Assembly (NCBI GenBank): GCA_018399015.1
Contig: CP073761.1
Span: forward strand, 558,001-622,000
Reading direction: 5' to 3'
Length of the DNA stretch: 64,000 nucleotides
Origin: Cyanobium sp. M30B3
Lineage (GTDB): Bacteria; Cyanobacteriota; Cyanobacteriia; PCC-6307; Cyanobiaceae
Below the pieces are notes generated by a model. The model ran no database searches. It saw nothing but the letters and a program-made list of their open reading frames with translations, and had not been told where the DNA came from. This document shows, in pieces, positions 24,314 to 31,703 of the stretch (within the stretch, counting starts at the first letter, position 1; the number at the start of each line of letters is the position of its first letter). The position numbers were made by a program, and so were the translations under genes.

Positions 24314-24342
24314 GAGAACCCCCGCCCGCAGCGGGGGTTCTC
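24314..24342 (+). terminator. strong hairpin after cyAbrB copy 2
   Basis: A perfect 12-bp stem (GAGAACCCCCGC / GCGGGGGTTCTC) with a five-base loop (CCGCA). There is no T tract right after it, but the stem is very stable and sits between converging genes, so it may work as a terminator in both directions. Confidence 0.6.
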
Positions 24343-24407
24343 TGTTGGCAGGGCCCAGGGAAATCCAGGAGCGGGCTGGTTCAGCTGGGGAGCTCGCAGA
24401 GAAGGCG

Positions 24408-24620
24408 TCAGGTAGCCCAGTTGCCATCGCCGGTGGCCACATCCACCCCGATCAGCTGGGCTGGATGGTGGGCATCGGCCAGGGGCTCCACCCAGGCAAT
24501 CGCATCAGCAATCGCCTCATCGAGGCTGCCGTACTGGCCATCAAGCTGGCGGTGTGGTTCACAGCCGCTGTCGATCAGGCGGTAGCGGGTGAGCACGGCC
24601 TGACTGCTGAAACGCTGCAT
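24408..24620 (-). CDS. small hypothetical protein (70 aa)
   Basis: ATG at 24620 (MQRFSSQAVLTRYRLIDSGC). Soluble and mixed alpha/beta in outline: YGSLDEAIADAIAWVEPLAD, then PAQLIGVDVATGDGNW. The 'sLDEAIADAxxWv' pattern recurs in short cyanobacterial proteins without a named function. The frame extends to 24701 but the added residues look non-coding. Confidence 0.6.
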   Translation of the reverse strand: MQRFSSQAVLTRYRLIDSGCEPHRQLDGQYGSLDEAIADAIAWVEPLADAHHPAQLIGVDVATGDGNWAT

Positions 24621-24729
24621 CGTCCTTCCTTCTGGGAGAACACCCTCGGCGGTTCGGCGGGATGGGTCTGTAGCAGCGTGAACATTGCAATCAGTCTTCA
24701 CGGGGGTGGTGCCAGGCAGCGATCACTGA

Positions 24730-24924
24730 TCAGCTGAGCCCCACGTACACCGGCTGGAACCACTGCATCCGCCGGTTCTGACGCTTCTCGCCATGCAGCA
24801 CGGTGTGCCAATGGCCCCGGCGCCAGTGGGGTCGGCGCGAGGCGCTGCTGCTGGCACCAGCCGTGGTCCCTTCTGATGGGGCCCTGGGGGTGCGATCGAG
24901 CCGGAAGTCCTTGCCAATCCACAC
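24730..24924 (-). pseudogene. C-terminal remnant of a mobile-element protein
   Basis: The end reads RPHWRRGHWHTVLHGEKRQN then RRMQWFQPVYVGLS, a C-terminal signature of a hypothetical protein common on cyanobacterial and other plasmids and phages (pattern 'PHWRRGHWH...GxxRxxRRxxWFxPVxVN'). VWIGKDFRLDRT before it belongs to the same protein. The N-terminal part seems to lie in other frames further right (QQIGERQPTVKDLSHPAW), so the gene is frameshifted. Confidence 0.55.
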
Positions 24925-25150
24925 CGGGCCCTGGGGCGTGACGGCGCCGGGGTCGTCCGCACTGCCAGGCCGGGTGGCTCAGATCTTTCACGGTGGGCTG
25001 GCGCTCGCCGATCTGCTGGAATCTTAAAAGGAATGATCCTGCTGGCAGCAACAGCATCACACCACCAAGCAAAGTTCTGCATCAGAAGAAACGCGCTGAC
25101 CACAACTCAGCGGAATCTATAGTTATCTCGTTGCATCGCGCTCTCTTCCC

Positions 25151-25516
25151 ATGAGCAAGCCAGCAATGGCCACACGAATATTTGCCATCACCTCACTTGT
25201 AACGGCACTGGCAATGCCGACGATGGCCGCCACCAGGATTCGATTCGCCCAAGGCAGCTACTGCGGCTCCTACTCTGGAAACTTTTCGGGTGGCAGGGAG
25301 TTTGTTCTAGGTCTGGCGCGCGGCCAGACATTGACCACGCAGAACACCGGCAGCGGCAATCAGTACAGCATTGTGGTCAACGGACCCACCGGGCGTATCA
25401 ACGCAAGAAAGACTTCGAACTCGTCGCTTTCATTCAGCATACCCACTACGGGTGACTACTACATCTACATGCGCTCCACCTCACCGTATAACTCCGTGGA
25501 ATTCTGTGCTTATTGA
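25151..25516 (+). CDS. small secreted protein, third family member (121 aa)
   Basis: ATG at 25151. Signal peptide: MSKPAMATRIFAITSLVTAL, cleavage after TMAA. The mature part (TRIRFAQGSYCGSYSGNFSG, FVLGLARGQTLT, TGDYYIYMRS, SVEFCAY) matches the layout of the two duplicated proteins at 8522 and 10610, so they form one family, although identity is low. Cysteines are placed differently here (residues near 38 and the penultimate turn), so a disulphide could link the ends of the domain. Confidence 0.7.
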   Translation: MSKPAMATRIFAITSLVTALAMPTMAATRIRFAQGSYCGSYSGNFSGGREFVLGLARGQTLTTQNTGSGNQYSIVVNGPTGRINARKTSNSSLSFSIPTTGDYYIYMRSTSPYNSVEFCAY

Positions 25517-25630
25517 CCCAGAATCACGGAGCTTCAACAACAATCCCATTGCCTGTCTGCATCGCCGCGGAAGCACAACGCGAATTCAGCAACTACGGCG
25601 GGATAGATTGAGTGAATCCGACGGCACTGC

Positions 25631-25819
25631 ATGAATGATCGGCAACTGGGAGAGCGGCTTGCGGATGCCATCGGCCCGGCCAGCCAGGTGGCCCCGGGGC
25701 AGGTTGTCGCAGTACTGCTCGATCTGATCGGCTCCGATCTGAGCCTGCTGGCACCCTTGAAGGATCTGGTGAGTCGCCCCGGCTTCAAGTCGCTGACAGG
25801 CCAGCGGAATGGCGGGTGA
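25631..25819 (+). CDS. short frame, probably a truncated hypothetical protein (62 aa)
   Basis: MNDRQLGERLADAIGPASQV then APGQVVAVLLDLIGSDLSLL and LKDLVSRPGFKSL look like the N-terminal half of a helical protein of cyanobacterial mobile DNA. It stops soon after, at the convergent gene, so the C-terminus may be lost. Confidence 0.45.
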   Translation: MNDRQLGERLADAIGPASQVAPGQVVAVLLDLIGSDLSLLAPLKDLVSRPGFKSLTGQRNGG

Positions 25820-26345
25820 GGTAGCTGGTGCCATCGAGGGTCAGGCCCACGCAGCTGATGCCGTTGATTCGCTGGGCCTCAGCCGGCAACCAGTCGGCCA
25901 TCGCCCGCAGGTCGGCCACGATCACCACCGGGATCGGCACCCCGTCTTCTGTGAACAGGGCGCCATCGGGGAGCATCAGCCGGAAGCAGGGCAGCACCTG
26001 CGGCAGCTCGTCGTCCAGGCGGGGGGACGGTGTACGGCGGAAGGCTTCCGCCAGCTCTGGCGCCAGGAAGCGGGGCGGGGCCTCCAGGAGCCGCGCCCAG
26101 CGGCAGGTGGTGGCGGCCCAGAAGCCGATTGGATCGGCCAGCTCGCTCATCACATCCGCGCCGGCCTCGATCAGGGCGGCGTAGGCCAGGTGATTGGCCC
26201 AGTGCTGAAAACCCCGCGGCGAGCGGTAGCGGTGCTGCTCCTGCTGGATGTAAGGGTCCTGGCGGCGCAGTTCGGTGATCACCGTGCCGATCGGCGGCAG
26301 CTCCGCCTGGCTGGCGCGGATCGATTCAGGCGTCAGCCGGCTCAT
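25785..26345 (-). CDS. conserved-looking hypothetical protein (186 aa)
   Basis: ATG at 26345. Soluble, helix-rich N-terminus (DPYIQQEQHRYRSPRGFQHW, then ANHLAYAALIEAGADVMSEL) and a C-terminal half with VVIVADLRAMADWLPAEAQR. Sequence complexity and codon use are those of a real gene. Family not recognised. It abuts the IS481 remnant on the same strand. Confidence 0.6.
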   Translation of the reverse strand: MSRLTPESIRASQAELPPIGTVITELRRQDPYIQQEQHRYRSPRGFQHWANHLAYAALIEAGADVMSELADPIGFWAATTCRWARLLEAPPRFLAPELAEAFRRTPSPRLDDELPQVLPCFRLMLPDGALFTEDGVPIPVVIVADLRAMADWLPAEAQRINGISCVGLTLDGTSYLTRHSAGLSAT

Positions 26346-26906
26346 CAGCGTGAATCAGCAGTGCCGGTTGCAGATCCTCGCCATCCTCGCTGGATGGCGG
26401 ATGCTGGGACCATCACCCAAGGAGAGCCACCGCCGTGCCCGGATTCCACATCACCACTGCCCACCCGCTCGAAACGGATCAGCTGTTTGGTGTCGACGTG
26501 GATCATGTCGCCGGGGCGCTCCCACTGGTAGCGCTGCACTGGCTTCCTGGGCTCCAGATTCCTGAGCCGGCCAAGCCCCAGGGCGTTCATCACCCTCCCG
26601 ACAGTGGCGAGGGGCGCCTTCAGTGCCTTGGCGATTCGGCGGAGCGTGCAGCGCTGGGCGGTGATCCACGGCCTGCTGCAGTTGCTGCGGATCGAGCGTC
26701 CGCCGCTGGCTACGGCTAACACTCCGGCGATCCGCCAGAGAGGCTGGACCACCTGAGCGGTAACGAGCCAGGCAGCGGGAGGCGCAGCGCAGGCTGATGC
26801 CGTTCTCTGCGGCCAGCTCCTTCAGGCTGCGGCCGTGCTCCAGATGCTGGGTCACGAGCCTCATGCGGCCTCTCTGGGTCAGACGGGCATTCGGGTGGCT
26901 ATGCAT
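26345..26906 (-). pseudogene. IS481-family transposase, frameshifted and truncated
   Basis: The N-terminal frame (HSHPNARLTQRGRMRLVTQH, GRSLKELAAENGISLRCASR, CLARYRSGGPASLADRRS) is the helix-turn-helix region of IS481 transposases. It then continues in another frame with IAKALKAPLATVGRVMNALG, RLRNLEPRKPVQRYQWERPG and DMIHVDTKQLIRFERVG, which holds the first catalytic Asp of the DDE domain. The gene ends soon after, so the remaining D and E are lost. Terminal inverted repeats are not evident. It marks the left edge of the CRISPR-Cas locus. Confidence 0.8.
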
Positions 26907-27066
26907 GGGGGCGTGAGGTCGAGATTGGTGGGTCGCACGTCAACCCGTAGCGGCCTCAAGCCCCCTTGTCATTGGAGCCGGTAAACTCGTCTCTATGACC
27001 ACCTGATCCGTGTCCACGGATACAAGGGAAGCCCATAGATCAGCCTTGAAGCGGAGAGGCGAACTG

Positions 27067-28569
27067 ATGACCTTCTCTCTTCTGACTGAGCCCTGGTTGC
27101 CCCTGCTCGCCACCACGGGCCAGCACCAGCAGGCCTCCTTACGCGATGCACTACTCAAACCGGGCCGCTGGGCCGGGCTTGACGCAGTACATCCCCTGCA
27201 GTGCCTAGCGATCTACCGCCTGCTCCTGGCCATCTGCCACCGGGCGATCGGCCCAGGCACCTTTGACGACCGGCTGGAGCTCCTCGATACCTGGCCGGCA
27301 AATCGGATCGATGCCTATCTGCAGCAATGGGCTGACCGCTTCGATCTGTTCGGCAGCGATCGGCCCTTCATGCAGCACCCGATCGCCCCCCGGGCCGGGA
27401 AGAAGGAGCCCGGCTCTAAGGAACCAGCCTCGCTGGCCAGCCTGCAGATTGAGCGCTCCAGCGGCAACAACCGCACCCTCTGGGACCGCAGCCTGGACTC
27501 CACTCCACTGCGACTCACCCCTGCTGGGCAGGCCATCACCTTGATCACTGCACAGCAGTTCTCAGGCAGCGGAACTGTCCAGGGCTTCAGAACCAGCGGC
27601 AGCTACGGGCTCGCCAGCAACCTTCAGCTGGTGATGCCCGTAGGCGCTGACCTCCAGCAGACCCTTGCGCTCAACCTGGTCCTCCAGAGCGAGGAGGAGC
27701 ACAAGCTCGATCTCCCCTGTTGGGAACGGGAGCTCCTGAGTGAGAAGGAGCTGCGCGGCAACCCAGTACGTGTCCCTGCCGGTCCTGCAGACCGTTACAC
27801 CTATGGCGTGCGCACCTTCTTACTGAGGGAGGACGGCCTAGTTCACATCGCAGAAGGCGAGATCCCTGGGGCATCCCCAGTGGTGGATCCGATGTCGGCC
27901 GTGGTGCAGGGATCTAAGGGGCCGATGTCCTTGATGCTGCGCACTGATCGGACATTGTGGCGGGATGCCACCGCCCTGCTCGGCGGCGACTGCTCCGACC
28001 CCCCTGCAGTGCTCAAGCACGCCGCTGAGCTGATGAGGTGGGTAGATCATTACGAGCCTCTCGAACTCCTTGCCGGAGGGCTGGTAGTAGACAAAGGTAA
28101 GGGTGTTGTCTGGCGCCTGGAGCAGCGCCACCTGGCCCCCGCTCTGGTGGGCAATTCCGAAGCGCAGGCCGTGGTCGAAACCCTGGTTGAGCACGCCAGC
28201 GTCACCTCAAAGGCCTTGTTCGGCGCCACCTCATCTCTCTGCCGCCATTGGCTGGATCAGGGCAGTGTCGCGGGAGCGGATCCCAAGGTTGTGGCGGGCC
28301 TGCGCAGCAGCCTCAAGGCCGATGCCCTGTTCTGGGGATCATTGGAGACTGAGTTCTGGGGTGCCTTGCACGCCCTGGGCGATGGCGCCACGGGCGATGC
28401 CGTACTGGAGGGCTGGCGTCAGACGCTCCGCCTCACAGTGCGGATGGTCTGGGACCACTGCTGCCGCCAGATCGGCGACGACGGCCGGGCGCTGCGGGCC
28501 CAGGGCAAAGCCAGCCACGCTCTCGGGAGTGTGATGGCCGGGTTGGCTACGCCGGAGACAGTGGCGTAA
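27067..28569 (+). CDS. cas8e: Cas8e (CasA/Cse1), Cascade large subunit
   Basis: Cas8e recognises the PAM in target DNA and recruits Cas3 in type I-E systems. 500 residues from ATG at 27067 (MTFSLLTEPWLPLLATTGQH), the usual family length. Family hallmarks: 'WLPL' start, ALLKPGRWAGLDAVHPLQCL, RPFMQHPIAP, ITAQQFSGSGTVQGFRTSGS and a C-terminal four-helix bundle (RQTLRLTVRMVWDHCCRQIG). It is the first gene of the operon; the 126 bases before it, after the IS481 remnant, must hold the promoter. A CRISPR-repeat-like element starts five bases after its stop. Confidence 0.95.
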   Translation: MTFSLLTEPWLPLLATTGQHQQASLRDALLKPGRWAGLDAVHPLQCLAIYRLLLAICHRAIGPGTFDDRLELLDTWPANRIDAYLQQWADRFDLFGSDRPFMQHPIAPRAGKKEPGSKEPASLASLQIERSSGNNRTLWDRSLDSTPLRLTPAGQAITLITAQQFSGSGTVQGFRTSGSYGLASNLQLVMPVGADLQQTLALNLVLQSEEEHKLDLPCWERELLSEKELRGNPVRVPAGPADRYTYGVRTFLLREDGLVHIAEGEIPGASPVVDPMSAVVQGSKGPMSLMLRTDRTLWRDATALLGGDCSDPPAVLKHAAELMRWVDHYEPLELLAGGLVVDKGKGVVWRLEQRHLAPALVGNSEAQAVVETLVEHASVTSKALFGATSSLCRHWLDQGSVAGADPKVVAGLRSSLKADALFWGSLETEFWGALHALGDGATGDAVLEGWRQTLRLTVRMVWDHCCRQIGDDGRALRAQGKASHALGSVMAGLATPETVA

Positions 28570-28573
28570 AGAT

Positions 28574-28602
28574 GAACGCCCCACACGAGTGGGGATGGGC
28601 CC
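28574..28602 (+). repeat. orphan CRISPR-repeat-like element between cas8e and cse2
   Basis: 29 bases that match the array repeat at 23 positions, in the same orientation. The two stem arms CCCCAC and GTGGGG are identical to the array; only the loop (ACGA instead of GCGT) and bases 2-4 differ, plus the last base. The segment after the stem, ATGGGCC, equals the array's 5' handle in seven of eight bases. There is no second repeat one unit away. See the findings. Confidence 0.85.
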
Positions 28603-28734
28603 CACCTATAGATCCTGCGCGGCTGCACGCTTCCGCATCTGCACCCACCCCACAACGGTGGAGATTCCACTGCCGCTCTTTTGCTACTACCCTCCAAAGG
28701 TCGAAAAGCGCCTGTCCGATAGCCGCTCCCTCCG

Positions 28735-29232
28735 ATGGATTCCTCCTCCTTCTTTTCGGCCCTGGAGCGCAAGGCCAGCACCGATTCCAGTGTTGTAGCC
28801 ACGCTCCGGCGCTGCATGACCGCTGATCGGCCAGAGCTTCATGCACCGGCCTTTCCCTTAGTCGAACCGCTGCTGCGCGGTGAGCCTGCCTACACCAGGC
28901 CCATGGCCTACCTCGCTGCCGGTTGCTGGGCCTCTGCCGTTCGGCAAGGTCGGGGCAAACCTGTGGCTTTGCCTGAGGCGCTGCGCCAGCTGGCCAAGTC
29001 AGCTCAGGGGACTGAGCGCCGCTTCGTGCAACTTCTCGATTCAGACGCCGACGAACTTGCCTGGCGTCTGCGCCAGATCATCCAGCTGGTCGCAAGCCAA
29101 GGCGTCACTCTCGACTGGCCGGCCCTGCTCGATGACCTTCAGCGCTGGGGATCGCCATATCGCAGCGTCCAGACCCGCTGGGGCCGCATCTTCTGGGGTT
29201 CAGCCACTGACCAAGACACCTCAGCCACCTGA
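28735..29232 (+). CDS. cse2: Cse2 (CasB, Cas11e), Cascade small subunit
   Basis: 165 residues, helical, as expected for the small subunit that lines the inside of Cascade and holds the displaced DNA strand. Recognisable parts: PLVEPLLRGEPAYTRPMAYL, AAGCWASAVRQG, ERRFVQLLDSDADELAWRLR and WGRIFWG at the end. It starts 165 bases after cas8e, an unusually large gap that contains the orphan repeat. The next gene follows after 26 bases. Confidence 0.92.
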   Translation: MDSSSFFSALERKASTDSSVVATLRRCMTADRPELHAPAFPLVEPLLRGEPAYTRPMAYLAAGCWASAVRQGRGKPVALPEALRQLAKSAQGTERRFVQLLDSDADELAWRLRQIIQLVASQGVTLDWPALLDDLQRWGSPYRSVQTRWGRIFWGSATDQDTSAT

Positions 29233-29258
29233 CCAAGCCCCTCGACCGAGACCTTCCC

Positions 29259-30361
29259 GTGACCACCTACATCGACATCAACATTCTCCAGAACGTCGCC
29301 CCTGGTTGCCTCAACCGGGACGACGTTGGAGCCCCAAGACTGCGATGTTCGGTGGTACACGCCGCGCCCGCATCTCCTCTCAGTGCCTCAAGCGCGCCCA
29401 GCGCAAGGCCTTCGCTCAGATGGGCTTGCTTGACGAGGAAGAGCTGGGCACCCGCACCAACCGCATCGTCTCCCACATCGAAACAGCCCTCGCAGAACGG
29501 GGACTGGAGGACACCAGAGAAGCCATCACAGCTGCCCTCAACCTCGCAGGTCTGAAGGTCAAAGAGAAGAAGGCCAAAGCCGACGGTTCCGACGGTGGCG
29601 TTCAGACCGAGTACCTGCTTTTCCTCGGCAATACCGCCATCTCTGAGCTGATCGAGGTGATCGCCGAGCACCACGAAGCTTTGGCCTCAGGCAAAGCACC
29701 GGCAAGTGTGAAGAAGGCCGTGCAGGGCTGCATCGGCGCCAACTCCGTTGATGTGGCGATGTTCGGCCGCATGATTGCCGACGACAAGGAGCTGAGCACC
29801 GACGCCGCCATTCAAGTGGCGCACTCCCTCTCCACCCATGCTGTGCAGCGGGAATCGGACTTCTTCACTGCCGTGGATGACCTGGCACCCGCCGATGAAG
29901 CCGTTTCGGGAATGCTCAGTTCGGTGGAGTTCAACTCCGCCTGCCACTACCGCTTCGCCAGCATCAACTTCGACCTGCTGGAGGCCAATCTGAACGGTGA
30001 TCGTGAGCTGGCCCTCAAGGGCGTCCGCGCCTACATCCGCGCCGCGGTGATGGCGATCCCCACTGGGAAACAAAACACCTTCGCTGCCCACAATCTGCCC
30101 GAGTTCGTGGCGATCGGCGTCCACAACTCCCAGCCCATCTCCCTGGCCAACGCTTTCCAGCGCTCTGTCGGGGCTGGCGAGCTCCGGGACGGCCTGGTGC
30201 ACGCAAGCGTCCAGCGCCTTGAGGAGCATGCCGGCACCCTCTGTTCGGCCTATGGGCTGGAAATTGGTCTGCGGGCACTTGACCTCACCGGCGCCTGGAC
30301 TGGCGAAAGCGCGGCGAATCTCGACGCCCTGGTGGAGAGCGTGATCGCGGAGCTGGGCTGA
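29259..30361 (+). pseudogene. cas7e: Cas7e (CasC/Cse4), Cascade backbone, one-base frameshift
   Basis: Cas7e polymerises along the crRNA to form the Cascade backbone. GTG at 29259 starts TTYIDINILQNVAPGCLNRD then DVGAP, the normal Cas7e N-terminus. The expected continuation KTAMFGGTRRARISSQCLKR is in the -1 frame, starting at AAG 29336. Restoring one C in the run at 29332-29335 (four C to five) joins both parts into a normal 367-residue Cas7e ending at 30361. All downstream sequence is well conserved (CHYRFASINFDLL, GKQNTFAAHN). So the gene is broken only at this point: a recent mutation, a sequencing error or, less likely, recoding. It overlaps cas5e by one base. Confidence 0.9.
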
Positions 30362-31008
30362 TGGCCACGCTCCTTATCCCTTTGGTCGGCCCCCTGCAGA
30401 GCTGGGGCCTTGATTCGAGGTTTGACCTACGTCTCACCGCCCAGGAACCATCGTTCTCTGGAGTGCTCGGGCTGGTCTGCGCTGCCCTTGGCAGGGACCG
30501 CTCCGAGCCCGTCAATGACCTCGCCTCACTGAACTTCGGAGTCCGCGCCGATGCGGAGGGAGACCTGCTGCGGGATTACCACACCGTCCAGGACTGCATT
30601 ACAGCCTCCGGCTCGACGGGCGGAACCGCCGTTACCACCCGCTGGTATCTGGCGGATGCCGCCTTCACCGCCGCTCTGGAGGGTCCGGAGGATCTGCTGG
30701 CTCGGATCCACACCGCCCTGCGCAACCCCGTCTGGGGCCTAGCACTGGGGCGGAAGGCATGCCTCCCAACAGTGCCGATGGCGGCCGGTGGGTTGGTTGA
30801 GGCTGGGCTGAAGGATGCCCTGGTCGCCGCCCCCCTGCTGGCAGGAGCCCCTGGTGATCGCCGCATCGTCGTCACCGACCCCATCGGCCCTCAATCAAGG
30901 CCGGATGTCCCCGTAGCTCCGTTCGCGGAACGCCGGTTCGGGATGCGACGGGTTAGGACCAGCAGCGTGGCGGTGGGCCTTGAGACTTCGGTTGCCCTTG
31001 GTACGTGA
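30361..31008 (+). CDS. cas5e: Cas5e (CasD), caps the crRNA 5' handle
   Basis: 215 residues from ATG at 30361 (MATLLIPLVGPLQSWGLDSR). 'PLQSWG' is the Cas5 signature. Further family sequence: DYHTVQDCITASGSTGGTAV, YLADAAFTAALEG and WGLALGRKACLPTVPM. Cas5e binds the 5' handle of the crRNA beside Cas7e and Cas8e. One-base overlap with cas7e suggests coupled translation. 89 bases separate it from cas6e. Confidence 0.95.
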   Translation: MATLLIPLVGPLQSWGLDSRFDLRLTAQEPSFSGVLGLVCAALGRDRSEPVNDLASLNFGVRADAEGDLLRDYHTVQDCITASGSTGGTAVTTRWYLADAAFTAALEGPEDLLARIHTALRNPVWGLALGRKACLPTVPMAAGGLVEAGLKDALVAAPLLAGAPGDRRIVVTDPIGPQSRPDVPVAPFAERRFGMRRVRTSSVAVGLETSVALGT

Positions 31009-31027
31009 GATCCCTGTTTTTACGATG

Positions 31028-31057
31028 TCTTGCCCCCTCAAAGATGGGGATGCTTTT
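31028..31057 (+). repeat. weak repeat-like hairpin between cas5e and cas6e
   Basis: TTGCCCC, an eight-base loop region, then TGGGGATG, then CTTTT. The outer blocks TTGCCCC and TGGGGATG are identical to the array repeat and in the same orientation; the central bases differ and are one longer. The following T run means it could equally be a transcription terminator or attenuator. Confidence 0.4.
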
Positions 31058-31097
31058 GGTAGAGCGTCATTTTGACGAGACCTAACCAGTCCCCTCC

Positions 31098-31703
31098 ATG
31101 TACCTCTCTCGTTTGACGTTCAACCTGGCCTCTGCTGCGGTCCGCCGGGATCTGAGCGATGCCTATGAAACCCATCGCACTCTCACACGTCTGGTGAGTG
31201 AGGGCCCTGAGGCTCAGCCCAGAAAGTTTCTCTGGCGCCAGGAGCGGGCCGACTCAGGGGAGGCACCGATCTTGCTGATGCAGTCGGAGGTCAAACCGCA
31301 GTTCGAAAACCTCCCCGATGGCTATGTGCTCGATGCCACCACCAAGGAGTGGAACCCCGTTGTTCCAGAAGGGATGCTGCTCACCTTCCGAGTCAGGGCC
31401 AATCCCTGCGTGAAGCGGAATGGGAAACGCGTGGCGCTGCGCCGCCTGGAGGAGCAGCTGGTCTGGATGCAGCGCCAGGCCACTGTGAACCTGGGCCTGG
31501 AGCTGGTGCAGTGCGGCGTCACCGGCACCGGGGAGATCCGCTCTACCCGCCGCGCCGGAAGCCAGATCGTGGCCACCGCTGCCCAGTTCGAGGGTGTCGC
31601 TCGCGCCGCTGACCCCGAGCGCCTCGCCGCCGGTATCCGCATGGGCATCGGTCACACCCGCCTGCTGGGCCTGGGCCTGGTCTCCATCGCGCGCGTGCGC
31701 TGA
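31098..31703 (+). CDS. cas6e: Cas6e (CasE), crRNA-processing endoribonuclease
   Basis: 201 residues from ATG at 31098. It cuts each repeat at the 3' base of its hairpin and stays bound to the crRNA. Y23 and H26, the positions used for catalysis in characterised Cas6e enzymes, are both present (DAYETHRTL). The C-terminal glycine-rich loop IRMGIGHTRLLGLGLVSIAR is typical. It is the intact one of two cas6e genes here; the second (36651) is broken. Its stop overlaps the cas3 start (TGATG). Confidence 0.95.
   Translation: MYLSRLTFNLASAAVRRDLSDAYETHRTLTRLVSEGPEAQPRKFLWRQERADSGEAPILLMQSEVKPQFENLPDGYVLDATTKEWNPVVPEGMLLTFRVRANPCVKRNGKRVALRRLEEQLVWMQRQATVNLGLELVQCGVTGTGEIRSTRRAGSQIVATAAQFEGVARAADPERLAAGIRMGIGHTRLLGLGLVSIARVR

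Noticed and set aside
28603-28634. The sequence after the orphan repeat could be a spacer that targets the cas8e leader (shared ATAGATC near 27035-27041).
   Set aside because: The shared stretch is seven bases, with mismatches around it and no clear PAM. A seven-base match between segments of this size is expected by chance.
28643-28670. A second repeat-like element (ACCCCACAACGGTGG) after the orphan repeat.
   Set aside because: It matches the array repeat poorly, its stem is imperfect and the distance to the first element is 69 bases instead of 61-65.
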